Shown one piece after another: positions 46,601 through 58,300 of a DNA stretch of 64,000 nucleotides (its first letter is position 1; the number at the start of each line of letters is the position of its first letter). Both the position numbers and the translations under genes were made by a program. A model generated the notes under the pieces. It ran no database searches. It was not told the DNA's origin and saw only the letters and a program-made list of their open reading frames with translations. Source of the stretch: Cryptomeria japonica (Eukaryota > Streptophyta > Pinopsida > Cupressales > Cupressaceae); assembly GCF_030272615.1 (NCBI RefSeq), contig NC_081413.1, forward strand, positions 446,876,538 to 446,940,537, in the 5' to 3' direction.

Positions 46601-47917
46601 AAAATCGGGTTGGGAAGAGCCGAACCACTATGTAAAAACATAGTGGCCAACGCGGTTCGGGCCGCCGCTGTGCTTTCCCACAGTGGATGGCACGGGAACT
46701 GTCACTGTGGGCAACCACAGTGGTGGCGCGGGAGGCACCCAACCGCCACTGTGTTTACCCACAGTGAGCGGCGCTCAGCAGTCACGGTGGGGAAACACAG
46801 TGGCGTCCGAGGATACCTCCGCCCGGCGCCCTATGCTCAATGCTTCGTCCACCTGCCAAACTCCACACTCGCCGCTCGCCACTCGGTTTTCCCCACCACT
46901 TCCCTCTTTGGCTCTGCAAAAAAAATAAAAGAAGAATGAAGTTCGAGCCGCCGCACCCACACCTACACACACACACAAAATAATAGAAAACATCACACAC
47001 ACACACAGCCCAAAAAAAAAAATATATGTATGTTAAAACACACATGCCCTAACCCTAATTTTGGGTTAGGGCAAATACACATGGGTATATTTTAAAAAAA
47101 AAAATGTTTGGGTTGGGTGTTTGAAAAGTTAGGGTTAGTTGTGAACTTTTAGAATTTCTTTAAAAAGCATAATTATATAATAAAGAAAAGAAACCCCCCC
47201 CCTCCTTCTTGGGAATATATTTATAAGTATATATATACATATATACTTATGTATAAGTATATATATATATATAAATATATGAAATTAAATTCTATATCTA
47301 TATGGAATCCAATAGTTATTTGTAAATTAAGTAAGGCTCTTTTAATTATTAAATGGATTAAAAAGCATTTTAATAAGAAGATTTTGAACTCTTGGGAGGA
47401 TAAATCTTAGAATTAAAAATGGATATAAAAGTAGTTTAATAAGAAGATTTTAAACTCTTGGGAGGATAAATCTTAGGGGATTAAAATGACCCATGTATGT
47501 CAAGTTGGCCCCTTTATTCTGAAATTTATTAGACACCTTTTAATTAATGAGAATTTTATTTAATAGATTTATTAATCAAAGAGTTAGGGTAAATTAATTT
47601 TAGACCCTCAGTATTTAAAGAACTATAAGAGACTATTGATCAATTAATTTAAAGGTCATATATTAAGTTTGAGATTAATTGCTAAGAGAGTTTAATTATT
47701 TATTAATGGAAGATTAGTGATAACTCTTTTGGAGAAATATTAGCTCGCTTATAACTTAGATTATTTATCGCTTTATTAATTTAGTTGCTTGATTTATTTA
47801 AAACATAGTTAAGACCAAACTAGGTTGCATTATTTTTATTAAGTTAGTCGTACTAGGTTAAGTATTTAAAAAAAATAAAAAATTATTCCGTTTGTGCCCA
47901 AAAGTCTGGGCATGACA
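43617..47917 (+). repeat. Element D 3' LTR
   Basis: It is collinear with 34354-38667, with 1-2% substitutions by eye, a shorter (TA)n tract, and an added 30-40 bases near 45520 (CTAGTACTTGGTTCTCCAAG). It includes the hairpin array at 46625-46803 and the telomere-like palindrome at 47046-47072. Confidence 0.95.
46625..46803 (+). repeat. Array of five short inverted repeats in D 3' LTR
   Basis: Dyads lie at 46625-46646, 46665-46686, 46702-46723, 46746-46766 and 46782-46803, matching the 5' LTR array one for one. Dyads 1 and 4 differ from the 5' copies in both arms. Confidence 0.8.
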
Positions 47918-47922
47918 CTCAA
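47918..47922. repeat. Target-site duplication of D, right copy (CTCAA)
   Basis: It is identical to 34349-34353 and immediately follows GGGCATGACA. Confidence 0.92.
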
Positions 47923-48355
47923 TCAGTAGTCTCTCCAACATCCTGGCCCACCCACATAGAAACCCCTTTTATCCCCTCTCTATCATAATGAAACAACCAA
48001 TGAAACCTACTAATACACATCCCAAGGGAAACTGCTCATTATACCTAGCCATCATATCATCCCAGGTGATAGCCCGCTCAAGAATATCCTCATCATGGAA
48101 TATGCATCTCAATGCTAAGATATCAGGATGCTGAGCAGAATCATAGTCAACCTTATCCCTATCAAATACAATCCTCAAATTCTTGTAAACATCCTCTGGC
48201 ATAATAGTCATCTTTCCAACATGGATATATGCTCTATTTACATGGATGTGTGCCATCTCTCCAACATGGATATTAGGCATATCTAAAAGGTGAGTAAAGC
48301 TACACAAATCAATATGTCCTCTATCTACATCTAACAACTTGTGGACTAGCCTCAT
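47918..48355 (-). pseudogene. Antisense plant mobile domain ORF of element B, 5' part
   Basis: Minus strand from ATG at 48355 (MRLVHKLLDVDRGHIDL) towards 47918, about 146 codons with one TAA near 47955. It reads MPEDVYKNLRIVFDRDKVDY, WDDMMARYNEQFPLGCVLVG, then after the stop CGWARMLERLLIE, which is the first half of the plant mobile domain (Y-x-x-x-F-x-L-x-x-x-L-x-G, then R-W/R-M-L-x-x-L). The sequence stops at the CTCAA duplication and the next codons of the same domain are at 34348 downwards. Both parts sum to 1740 bp. An in-frame stop lies about 13 codons upstream of this ATG. It is transcribed opposite to the retroelement, so would need its own promoter. Confidence 0.8.
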
Positions 48356-48385
48356 TGTAGGAAGATAGACACACTGAAATAGGAT

Positions 48386-50064
48386 ATGTGGCTATCAAAC
48401 CTACAAATATCAAACAACAAAGCATCAACAAGTCATCCCACTTACACTACAAAACATGTTAAACATCACGCAAATCCAAATGCACCAAATGCCAAATCAA
48501 AATTTCATGTTTTAAACCTTAAAAATGCTTGCTGTTTTCCATATGACATTTCAGAGTGTAAGCAGAAACTTGTACGAGTTAGGAATTCATACCACATGAT
48601 AAAAGACTCTCATACAAAAAAAATTCATAAACTCACATGATAATATGGGCTATCAAGAAAACTCTCGTACGATACATGGGATGACTCCACACGACAAAAC
48701 ATATAGCCTTAAATGAAAAAACACATGAGGACAGTTTGTCGTATGAAAGACAGTGTCATCTCGCATGACAAAACGACATTGATTGATTTTCAATGACATC
48801 AAAAGGCAAAAAAACTCAACAAAAATTCAAAATTGATAAAATGCAAAGGCTTAAGATTAGTCACTTATCGCTTGCTCGTAGTTATGCGGTCGATTATGTC
48901 ATCTCTTGTGCTCGAATTGATCCTCTTGGATCAGAATGACCATTTTTCTTCGCAGAGGTTTTTCAAATTTCAAACTTGGAGAGGTTAAAATGAATTGAAA
49001 ATGACACTTGACCCCTTAAATATCCAAAACCCTAATTTTTAAACTTGCTCCAATGCACATGAAAACTATACCCTAAGCTAATTTTCCCATTCTGATTGCA
49101 TTTTCGAGATCAAAATAAAAATATGAGAGCATTCTCCTAGTCAATTTCGCACAACTTAGACCACTTAGCACTTTCATCAAATGGTAATTCTTTACTTCAA
49201 TTTGTGCTCAATTTCTCATTAATCAACGCTAACTCTTCAAATATTCTTTTGAATCATTCTTCGTGCTCAAATAATTATCATCGCCAACAATTGCCTAAAA
49301 TAATGTACCCTTGTTATCTTTCGATTTCACTCCCGAGGGGGGATACTCATGACCTCATGACCTCACATCTTTAATGTCGAGAAATTTTTTAAATCTTCAT
49401 CAAAGGTCGAGCAAAAATCTTTTCAACTAAATAAAATAAAACAAATTATTATCTCTAGGGGCATCTCAACTTCATCGCTTCATATCAAGTTGAGATTTCT
49501 CGATCATCTGAATCAAATCAATCTCTAGGGGCATATTAGTTTCATCACTTCAATTCAAGCTGATATTGTCTTGATCTAAATCAGTCTCTTAATGTTAATC
49601 AATTTCATCTCTTTTCATCATGTTGATTATTTGTTTAAACTCAATCAAAAATTTAAAGAGTATCTTTGATCACACGCTCAATCTAAGAAGGTGTTCAGTT
49701 TCATCGCATCAAATCAAGTTGGATAGTTTAGCTTCCCTCATCGTGTCTTGATCCATCAAGTTCCAAATCGATTTTATCTTTTCTCACTGTGTCTAGTTCA
49801 ATCAAGTTCTAGATCAGTAAGATCCACTTCTTGATCAGTCAGGTTCAAGTTCGGTATCTTTTCTCTTCATCAGTCCTAGTTCAATCAAGTTCAGGATCGA
49901 TATTGCTTTAATCAACTCTATTCAGTTTCATCGCTTCAAAATAAGATAAACACCTTGCTCTTCATTTGCTTCGTGATCAATCAAGTTCAAAACTGATATC
50001 TTCTAGACATCAACTTTTCTTTGAACCAACGTGTTACTCGCACATTAATTCAAAGAGGAGCAAA
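48386..50064 (+). other. Element B 3' non-coding region
   Basis: There is no protein domain. TCGTACGA at 48665-48672 and TCGTATGA near 48738 echo the palindromes in the leader. At 49450-50020 short phrases recur with variation (TCTAGGGGCAT, TTTCATCGCTTCA, GATCAATCAAGTTC), suggesting degraded tandem repeats. The end, AAAGAGGAGCAAA at 50052-50064, is the polypurine tract. Confidence 0.6.
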
Positions 50065-51249
50065 TGTAATACCCTAAAATTGGTCACCTAAACCATGGGC
50101 CCCTAATCTCGACAACATCACCAAGGTCCTAACCAAAGGAAATTAAATCAACTTTGAGCACACAATTAATTAATTCTTAAATCATTAAATGTCACATGGC
50201 AAGTAAATTATTCTATATTAATTAAATATTTATTTAATTAATTAGACCATTCCAAGTAAATTATTCTATATTAATTAAATATTTATTTAATTAGTTAGAC
50301 CATTCCAAGTAAATTATTTTGATCAATTATCCTATCTAATTTATTAAATATCCTAGCATATTTAACTAATTAATTAATTTGCCATTTAATCATAAAAAAT
50401 GAATTAATTTATTAAAAAACAAGAATCAATATGCAAAGAAAGAGATAAATTGAAAATAAAATAAAAGAATTGAACTGAGAGAGAAATAAAACTCGAGATA
50501 TTATTTCTTCTTCTAAATTGAGATAACTAGAAATTAGAAAAAGTAATTAATTGAATTATTAATCATTCTCTAAAATTTGAACTCAAAGCTTTTGAGAAAA
50601 GAAGTTCAGTTGCATTGAAAAGACTTTTTCCTTGAATAAATCAAAGAAATCGCATGGAATCACCTATTTTCATCACAAGTGCATGGAATTAATTGAATTT
50701 TATCTCCAATGCAAACTCAGATTTAAAATCTGAATGCATTTCAATCAAACTATAATTGGAATCTATCTCAAGGTTAACTGAATCAGATCTCTCAATTATT
50801 TCAATTATCCTAAATTGTGATTTTTCTTGAATAATCTCAACCGCTTGTTGCTAATCGATCTTGACCATTGGTCTCTCTTGTGCTTTTCTATAAATCCAGC
50901 CTTCATCTCTCATTCAAAACACCTTGGAGATTTATTGTTATTGTACAATTTTTTCTCTAGAGTCATTGAAGATATTGTGCTTGCTTTTTTTAGATTATTG
51001 CATCTTAGTTTATCTTTTTGCATATTTAGTTCAAATATGATTTCTTGAATTCATATAGCTTACTATTCATCCATCTGGCATAATCTTACATCCATTTAGT
51101 TTAATATCATTCTCATATATATTAAATCCTTCATCTTGGTGTAGTCTAGTCACTGGTATTACTTATACAAATCTGAGAGCAAGTCTATACTTAATTGAAG
51201 TGTTGTGTCTTACAGCTTGCAAATACCTATTCCACTTTTCACACACACA
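50065..51249 (+). repeat. Element B 3' LTR
   Basis: It starts TGTAATACCC and ends CACACACA. Relative to 22279-23498 it has a 53-bp tandem duplication (50201-50253 and 50254-50306) and lacks 83 bp. Confidence 0.9.
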
Positions 51250-51254
51250 AAAGT
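51250..51254. repeat. Target-site duplication of B, right copy (AAAGT)
   Basis: It follows the LTR end and continues into TGTCCGAGG of the element C integrase. Confidence 0.75.
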
Positions 51255-52000
51255 GTCCGAGGATTGATCAAGGTGGTGAATTTACTTCAAAGGAATTCAC
51301 TAGATATTGTGAAGAAAATGGTATCAAAAGGCATCTTTCTGCACTGAGGACACCACAACAGAATGGTATTGCAGAGAGCAATAAACAGTCATATTGAGGC
51401 TGCTAGAATGATTTTGATACAAGGAGGTGTAGCAAAAAATTTCTGGAGAGAAGCTGTCAGCACAACTGTCTATACTATGAACTTGATATTGGTAAAAAGA
51501 GGCAAGGATAAAACTCCTTATGAATACTGGTATGGTAGATCACCTAATGTTAGTTATTTTAAGATATTTGGTAGTAAATTTTTTATAAAGAGAGGTGACT
51601 ATGTTAGCAAGTTTGAGGCTAAAAGTGATGAAGGCATATTTCTTGGTTACTCTACCAAGAGTAAGGCCTACAAATGTTACAACAATCGAAAAATAGAGAA
51701 TCATTGAAAGTGCCGATGTTCGAGTGGATGAGTACCCTGAATTCTTAGGCAAAACTAGTGTGAAGAAAAAGGAAGAAGACCCTTGCATTCTATATTTGGA
51801 ACCAAAACTGGTGGAGCCTGAAACTGGTAAAGAGAATGTTGTTGTACCAGTTCAACTAGAATAGGTAGATTCAAAAGATGATGATAATGAAGAAGAAGAA
51901 CCTGAAGATAATGATCATATTATTCCAAGGTATGTGAGACTCAATTATAATCCTAACTAGATTATTGGAGATAAGGATGTTGGAGTGTTAACCAGAAGAA
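51250..52000 (+). pseudogene. pol: Element C pol part 2: rest of integrase
   Basis: The frame resumes as KCPRIDQGGEFTSKEFTRYC (second catalytic Asp in RIDQGG), then ALRTPQQNGIAESNKQS with the catalytic Glu in AES. A frameshift near 51390 leads to ILIQGGVAKNFWREAVSTTV, KTPYEYWYGRSPNVSYFKIF and EGIFLGYSTKSKAYKCYN, the usual copia integrase C-terminus. A second shift near 51705 precedes an acidic linker (DDDNEEEEPEDNDH). This half is unambiguously the continuation of 22278. Confidence 0.9.
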
Positions 52001-53575
52001 TAATTAGAGAGAATTATTGCATGATATCCACTATTGAGCCTAGAACTAGTAAGAAAGCATTTGGATATGATCACTGGATCAAATCTATGGAGGAGGAGCT
52101 TGATCAAAGTGAGAAGAACAACACATGGACCCTAGTAACTAGACTGGTGAATAAAAATGTGATAGGTACTAAATGGGTATTCAGGAATAAACTGAATAAA
52201 GATGGAGTAGTAGTCTCAAACAAAGCTAGATTGGTATGCAAAGGTTATGCACAGGAAGAAGGAGAAGACTATGGTGATACTTTTGCACCAGGGACTAGAT
52301 TGGAAGGTGTCAGGACTTTACTTGTTTTTGCAGCATATAAGGGATTCAAAGTACATCAAATGGATGTGAAGTCAGCATTTCTAAATGGAATACTAGAAGA
52401 AGAAGTATACATTAAGCAGCTAGATGGTTATGCTTTGACTAATGCAAAAGATATGGTATGTAAATTGCACAAGGCACTATATGGTTTGAAGAAATCACCG
52501 AGAGCATGGTATGAAAGGTTACATTCCAACTTGATGAAGATAGGTTTTTAGAGAACCAGTGAAGACAACAATATATATCTCAAATCTAAAGGAGATAAAA
52601 TATTGGTTAGTGAAGTGTTTGTGGATGATATCATATTTGAAGGCAATGATGGCATGAGTGATGACTTTGCAAATGAGATGGAAAATGAATTTGAAATGTC
52701 TCTAGTGGGAGAGATAAAATTCTTCATAGGTTTACAAATTTAGTAGATGAAGAGTGGTATTTTTATCACACAGTCTAAATATGTGAAAGAGGTGTTAAAG
52801 ACATTTGGAATGAGTGATTGTAAACCAGTTGGGATACCAATGGTTACAGGTTGTAAATTGTCTAAGGAGGATGAAGCCACATCTGTCGATGAAAAGGAGT
52901 ACAGGTCAATGATAGGGAAATTGCACTATGTTGCTCATAGCATATCAGATATTTCTCATGTAGTTGGTCTAGTTTCTAGATTTCAGAAGAATCCAAAGGA
53001 GACACATTTGATATCAACCAAGAGGATATTCAAATATTTGAAAGTTACTATTGACTATGGATTATGGTATCCATATGTAGGTAACTTTGATTTGAAGGTT
53101 TATACAGATGTAGACTGGGAAGGTAATGTTGATGATAGGAAGAGCACAAACGATGGTGTATTCTTTCTTGGAGGAAGACTTGTTTCATGGAGAAGCAAGA
53201 AGTAAAGTTGTATATCACAGTCCGCTGTTGAAGCTGAGTATGTTGTAGCTTATATGAATTATACCCAACCAATCTGGATGAAACACATTTTGGAAGGATT
53301 CAAGATGAAGATTATAGATCTAGTAAGGATTTTATGTGATAACACCAGTGAAATTAATATTTCAAAGAACCCTGTTTTGCATGCTAGAACCAAGCATATT
53401 GAGCTGAAATATCATTTCTTGAGACTAAAAGTGCAGAGTAAAGATGTATTATTGGAGCATGTATCTACCAAGGAGTAGCTAGCAGATATTTTTACAAAAC
53501 TTTGAGCTAAGACTACTTTTGAGTATCTTGGAGGTCAGGTAGGCATTGTACCCCTAAATAAGGTCAATTGAGCAT
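52001..53575 (+). pseudogene. pol: Element C pol part 3: reverse transcriptase and RNase H
   Basis: One frame, few stops. Reverse transcriptase: WIKSMEEELDQSEKNNTWTL, VIGTKWVFRNKLNKDG, RLVCKGYAQEEGEDYGDTFA, VHQMDVKSAFLNGILEEEVY, LHKALYGLKKSPRAWYERL. The active-site block reads VFVDDIIFEGND, with Tyr of the usual YVDD replaced by Phe; both Asp remain. RNase H: YRSMIGKLHYVAHSISDISH, RIFKYLKVTIDYGLWYP, VYTDVDWEGNVDDRKSTNDG, QSAVEAEYVVAYM, ARTKHIELKYHFLRLKV and LADIFTKL. Stops occur at 52549, 52741-52746, 53203, 53476 and 53503. Confidence 0.93.
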
Positions 53576-53936
53576 GGTGTGGAGTACATCAGTCCTAGAG
53601 AAAATTGGAAAATATTGAAGTAGGATTGGTGTAGAGTGGAGTTATTCCATAGTGGGAGAGTCAAGTTGCAGATTGATGTTGTAGAACAATGAAGTATGAC
53701 ACAACATGTTTTACTTTCACTTTGGCATTGCTGTGAAAGGGGGAGAAGAACTATATGATTGGGGAGATGATCTATATGATTGACAGAGAGAAGATCTATA
53801 GCTAGTTAATAGCTAAAGACATGGAGACTTAGTTGAAGGAGAGTACATGGTAAAATGTAAACTAGGATTCCTATTCATAATCATAGAAATCAAGGGTATT
53901 GATACTTGTATTTCCATCAATGCCAAAGGGGGATAT
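53576..53936 (+). other. Element C 3' region and polypurine tract
   Basis: Non-coding. AAAGGGGGATA at 53925-53935 abuts the LTR start TGTTGG; a look-alike GAAAGGGGGAGAAG lies upstream near 53737-53750. Confidence 0.75.
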
Positions 53937-55368
53937 TGTTGGCATTTGCATGAAGATTGCATTGATGAACTTATATGTTGTCATTGATATCAATTATAAC
54001 TGGTAATGATGTTGTAATAATATTGTTTTGTAATCGGTAGGAAGAACTAGTGAAGGGAATTGTAACCGGTAAGTGAGCTTGTGAAGTAAACCGGTATTAC
54101 TAAAGAAGAAGTGAGATCAACTGGTAAACCCTACCTATTCATATGCTAAACCCTAATTGATGGAGCTTGATGAATCAGTTGTATTGGTTTATGATCAAAT
54201 GGTGAGCGGTAATGATTATTACATGTATGCATGTTGTATGAGAAGAGTTTCAAAAGATTTTTGGCACATAGAGATAATGGTTTTTGTCTTGAGAATGAGA
54301 AAGTTCATTTCATGTAATGGAAACCGCATGATGAGTTACAATTTTCGATGAAGTGGCAATCAAGGAGCGGTCAAGGTTGTCTTGAATGATGTGCAATGAT
54401 TGTTATCTAATCTAACGGTCATACTTGAACCAATTTTTTTGTAATATCTATGAGATGTTTAGGTTTGTGATGTGTTACCGACCTATTGTTTTGTTTATAA
54501 GGTCGATGAGTTATTTTGTTGTAGAGTTGCCAATTTGTGGTTTAGAGTAAGAGAGTGATTTGTTGCCAAACTAGATGGTGTATTTGCAGTATGTGTAAAG
54601 GCATATAGGAGCATGAAAAGGATCTAAACAAGCAAGTGTAGTGCTATTCAAATAGATTAGTAAACCCTTGTTGTTCTCTAATAATTAAAATAGTCAAATC
54701 CCTTAACCAGGTAAGCTCTAACAAGCTTAGTGTTATCTAAATCCTCTAACCAGGTGGTCCATTATCTTGGATTTCAAATCCTCTACCAAGGTTACTCCTA
54801 ACAGGGTATTGCTTCTAATAGGGCATTATAGTCAATCCCTTAACTGGGTGGTCCCTAATAGGATTTGTTCTTAACATGACATTTGGAAAGCTTTAACAGG
54901 CTAGGCTCCTAATAAGGAAAACTTCAAAAGAGTTCAGAATACTTGTGGGTATTCATCCCCACCATGGTTTTTCCCATTTGGGTTTCCACACCAAAATTAT
55001 TGTGTCAAGTGGTGAATGCATTTGTGGTTATGTTTACTATGGTTAAATTTCTTAACTACTAAATCCACTTTGATATGTTATGTTAACCGGCAGCAATCTT
55101 TAATATGTTTTAACTACTGTTAGTAAAGTATTTGAATGATTTAGTCAAAACATTTTGAGAGTTTCAAATATGTTTTACTGTTAGTCTATTATAAAATTCA
55201 ACTGGTTTAAGCTTGACAGTGATATTGTAATTTGTCAGTTCTAAGTTTGACTTGAGAGGTTGATTTTGAGTTTGGTGAACATCTATACAATTTTCTATGT
55301 ATAGATTCACCCCTCCTTGCCCCCCTCTTAGTAGTTGACCGGATCCTTATTGATTCATCATACCATCA
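53937..55368 (+). repeat. Element C 3' LTR
   Basis: 1432 bp, TGTTGGCATTTG...ATCATACCATCA. It is complete where the 5' copy is truncated. It carries TTTTTCCCATTTGGGTTTCC at 54969-54988. Confidence 0.9.
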
Positions 55369-58300
55369 TTTTGCATCTTAGTTAGTTTATTTATCTGGGG
55401 TATTTTGGTGGGTATTAAAACATACCTTGTGATAAGGCTATGAGGAAGGATTATTCAAGACAAACCTTTTTTCCGGAGTGAAAATATTTCACAAAGATGA
55501 TAACTAGTGAAACTACAATCTCATGCACATGGGGAACTCTTCTGATAAAGGGAATTATTTCAACTAGTAGGGTGAAACATAAATGCAACATATTAATGTG
55601 ATACTTCATTTTCACAACTATTCAAATATAAAGGAAGGTAAAATTAAATATTTTCAATCATGAAGAGAGATGAAGTGAATAAAGTATAATACAGAGTAAT
55701 TAATTTTACTTAAAGGTAAAAGGTTTTACAAAAGAGTAAACAACGGAAATTTGGAAACCAGTGGTGTATGGAAAATTTGTTAGCAAAATTGTGTACATTA
55801 ATTAATAATTAAATTACAGAAGGTATAAATTAAATATTAAAGTTATAACAATAAGTTAGGTAAACAAATGGTCACATCCTTTTGTAATGAAACAATCTGA
55901 AGCTATTGTTGGGCACCCATTCATTTTTTATAAGGAGGGAAATCAAGATTGAATGGGAGGGAGGATTAGAAGTAGATTTAATAAGAGGAACTTGAAGATA
56001 TATATTAAAAAGTCTTCCCTGAAGTAGAACAATAAAAATGGTACAATAATCTAGTGTTTCAAATATTGGTTTTAGTTGTTGTGTTGTAATTATTGATAAT
56101 TTATTATCTGGTTGTCTCAAAACTTGAATTTTTTCTTATTATTTGAATCAATATATCAAGGATATATTTCTGATTTATCAAAGAAGATTTCTTGTTTTGT
56201 GTGATTCATTTGACTAGCTTTTGCAAGGCAAAATAAAATTTATTTAGAGAAGTCACAGTGATTTGAGAGATTTCATTTGGATTAAAAAGAATGACTTGGT
56301 AATAAACCTCCTTACACATCTATACAAGTTTTAAAAAATAAATTTTTGAATGTCTTATGGCCCATAATAAAACACATGCTTCTTGACTCTATTTCCCAGT
56401 GGAAGAAAGGCACTGATCCATAAAACCCTAAAGAATAGACTCTTAAAATATCACATTCATATATAATTTCAATTTCATGTTTTAGGAGTAAGAGTAGGAG
56501 TAGGGGTTAGATTAATCTATTTCAGACATTCATGCCACTTTGAAGTAGATGATGATTTGATTGAAAATTTCATAAGGAATTATAATTTACTTGAACATTA
56601 AAAGGTACACTTGCCTCAATATAACAGAACCAAAAGTGCAAGATAAATTGATCCTTTCATGGATTGAATCTCATTCATTGGCCATAACCTGTGCTGAGCC
56701 TAATCATAAAGTTTGACATGCTTTTAGGGTTTAACAATCTATGGTATTAGGAACCAACAACACCAAAACTCAAAAACACAGATGCTGAAACTTAGGTTTG
56801 ACAGTTTGATGTGAAATTTGATAAATGTGGTCAAATGTTCACTCAAATTGGGAATTTTCAGACTTGTTTGACTTGGCAAGAGGTATCAAGTAGTGAAAAC
56901 ATGTTGGCCAAGGTGATTCTTGAGGGAAGCATGAAAATGAGGGCCTAGATTAGCCTCATGTGACAAAATTTACTTGTTTTCACAATAGAAGACATACGCA
57001 AAACATACAACTTAGGTGGGGAAGTGGATTCTACTTGTTGAATCCCCACTTGGATTTCTCCATATACTCAATAGAAGAGGATAGATAGAGATCTAGTAGT
57101 GTTGGCTCCCCCACCATGGCACTCACTTCTTGTGCATACCAAAATCTCATATCCTGAAGATTTGGAGATCTTATGAACTGAGGATTATCTATCTCTACTT
57201 CAAGTAGTACAATGTGGGGTGGCTTCAGAGGTCCGACCTCCTACACCAAGAAAATAGGATTTTAGCTACTAAAACAAGGTGTCCAGTAAGTTTTTGAGGG
57301 ATCCTAGTCCAACAAAAAATCCATGAAGCAAGCCACTTAGGGATCTAATTGAAATTATTGGTGCAAAGAAGGCCTCCACATAGTTGAATTCAAGCAACAT
57401 TTTGACCATTTAACCAGCGTATTTGTATAGTGACTTGAAAAAAACCACTTGAGACCTCACTAGGAGAGATGATATCTCGAACGTGCCTCAATTGTGAAAC
57501 TCCCTTGTGGCGATGAGGCCCCCAAGAGGTGATTCTCTACTCGAAAGAAAAATTGGGTGTTGTTAATCACCTTTCTCTTTCACCCAAGGTCCATAAAGTT
57601 GAGGGGAGAGGATACTCAATGTAACTTTGGGTCCACCCAACATACATGAAAGAACACAATAGATAGAAGACAATGGTTTATTTTAAGCCCCAAAATAAAA
57701 TGTTTCTAATCTAAGACAAAAGGAAAATCTAAAATAGTTCAAAAGATGTTTCCTTTGACAATCATCCTACAGAAATAGTTAGTAGTTTGAATTTTTTGAT
57801 CTTTGATAAGCATGGAACGTACAAGGATATGAAAGATTAGGAAAATCTAGACACAACTTTACATATAGCCTAAAACATTGAAGCACAGGTTCATATGGTG
57901 AAGCATCTATGCAAACGTTGATTTAGGTTCTACATAAAAACTATTAGCTCCAAAATTTAAAATTTTAAAAATAGGAGGTGGGAAAATTTAAAAGAAGAGA
58001 CACTCATTTGTTAGCACAGACATTGCAATGATTGTTTAGACATCGAAGAGACTTCTATAGAGAATGCATTAGCCTAAAATGTGAAAATTGCAAAAAATAT
58101 TAAAGCAAATGAAGGAATATTTTTCTTGCAAGAATGAAATTAAAATAGAAAAGTAAACCCCTCTTTTTAAAAAAAAAATTTTAGAAATATATATTTTTTT
58201 TTGCATTTTAAAAAAATTTCCTGCTAGAATGACATAGAACTAATTTAAACGTGTACATCAATTTTTGGAAGAAGAGATGTCGAACTAGAGACGTAGACAT

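Larger units (their letters stand above)
34354..47917 (+). mobile_element. Element D: young Ty3/gypsy chromovirus with 4.3-kb LTRs
   Basis: 13.6 kb element with LTRs of 4314 and 4301 bp (TGTGAGGCCC...GGGCATGACA), perfect CTCAA target duplication, primer site, gag, protease, reverse transcriptase, RNase H, integrase, C-terminal chromodomain and polypurine tract. The pol order and chromodomain resemble the Tekay/Del group. LTR differences are about nine in the first 700 bp, so it is the youngest insertion of the nest. Coding stops are mostly C-to-T type, with only one clear frameshift. Confidence 0.95.
22279..51249 (+). mobile_element. Element B: Tat-like Ty3/gypsy element, itself split by element D
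   Basis: LTRs of 1220 and 1185 bp start TGTAATACCC and end CACACACA. Inside, in order: primer site, long leader, gag, protease remnant, G-patch-like segment, reverse transcriptase, two RNase H domains, integrase, an antisense plant mobile domain ORF and a long 3' region. The second RNase H and the antisense ORF place it in the Tat lineage. Without D it is about 15.4 kb. The LTR differences are about 3-4% by eye plus indels. Confidence 0.85.
19390..55368 (+). mobile_element. Element C: old Ty1/copia element split by element B
   Basis: Copia order is complete once the insertion at 22279-51249 is ignored: LTR, initiator-Met primer site, gag, protease, integrase, reverse transcriptase, RNase H, polypurine tract, LTR. 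The 5' LTR lacks about 330 bp at its start, where LTR F abuts it. The LTRs differ by roughly 10% by eye, the oldest pair in the window. The coding region has many stops and at least four frameshifts. Confidence 0.85.

Noticed and set aside
47969-48355. A stand-alone small minus-strand gene at 47969-48355
   Set aside because: It is only the first part of the mobile-domain ORF; the stop at about 47955 is a decay event and the domain continues beyond element D.
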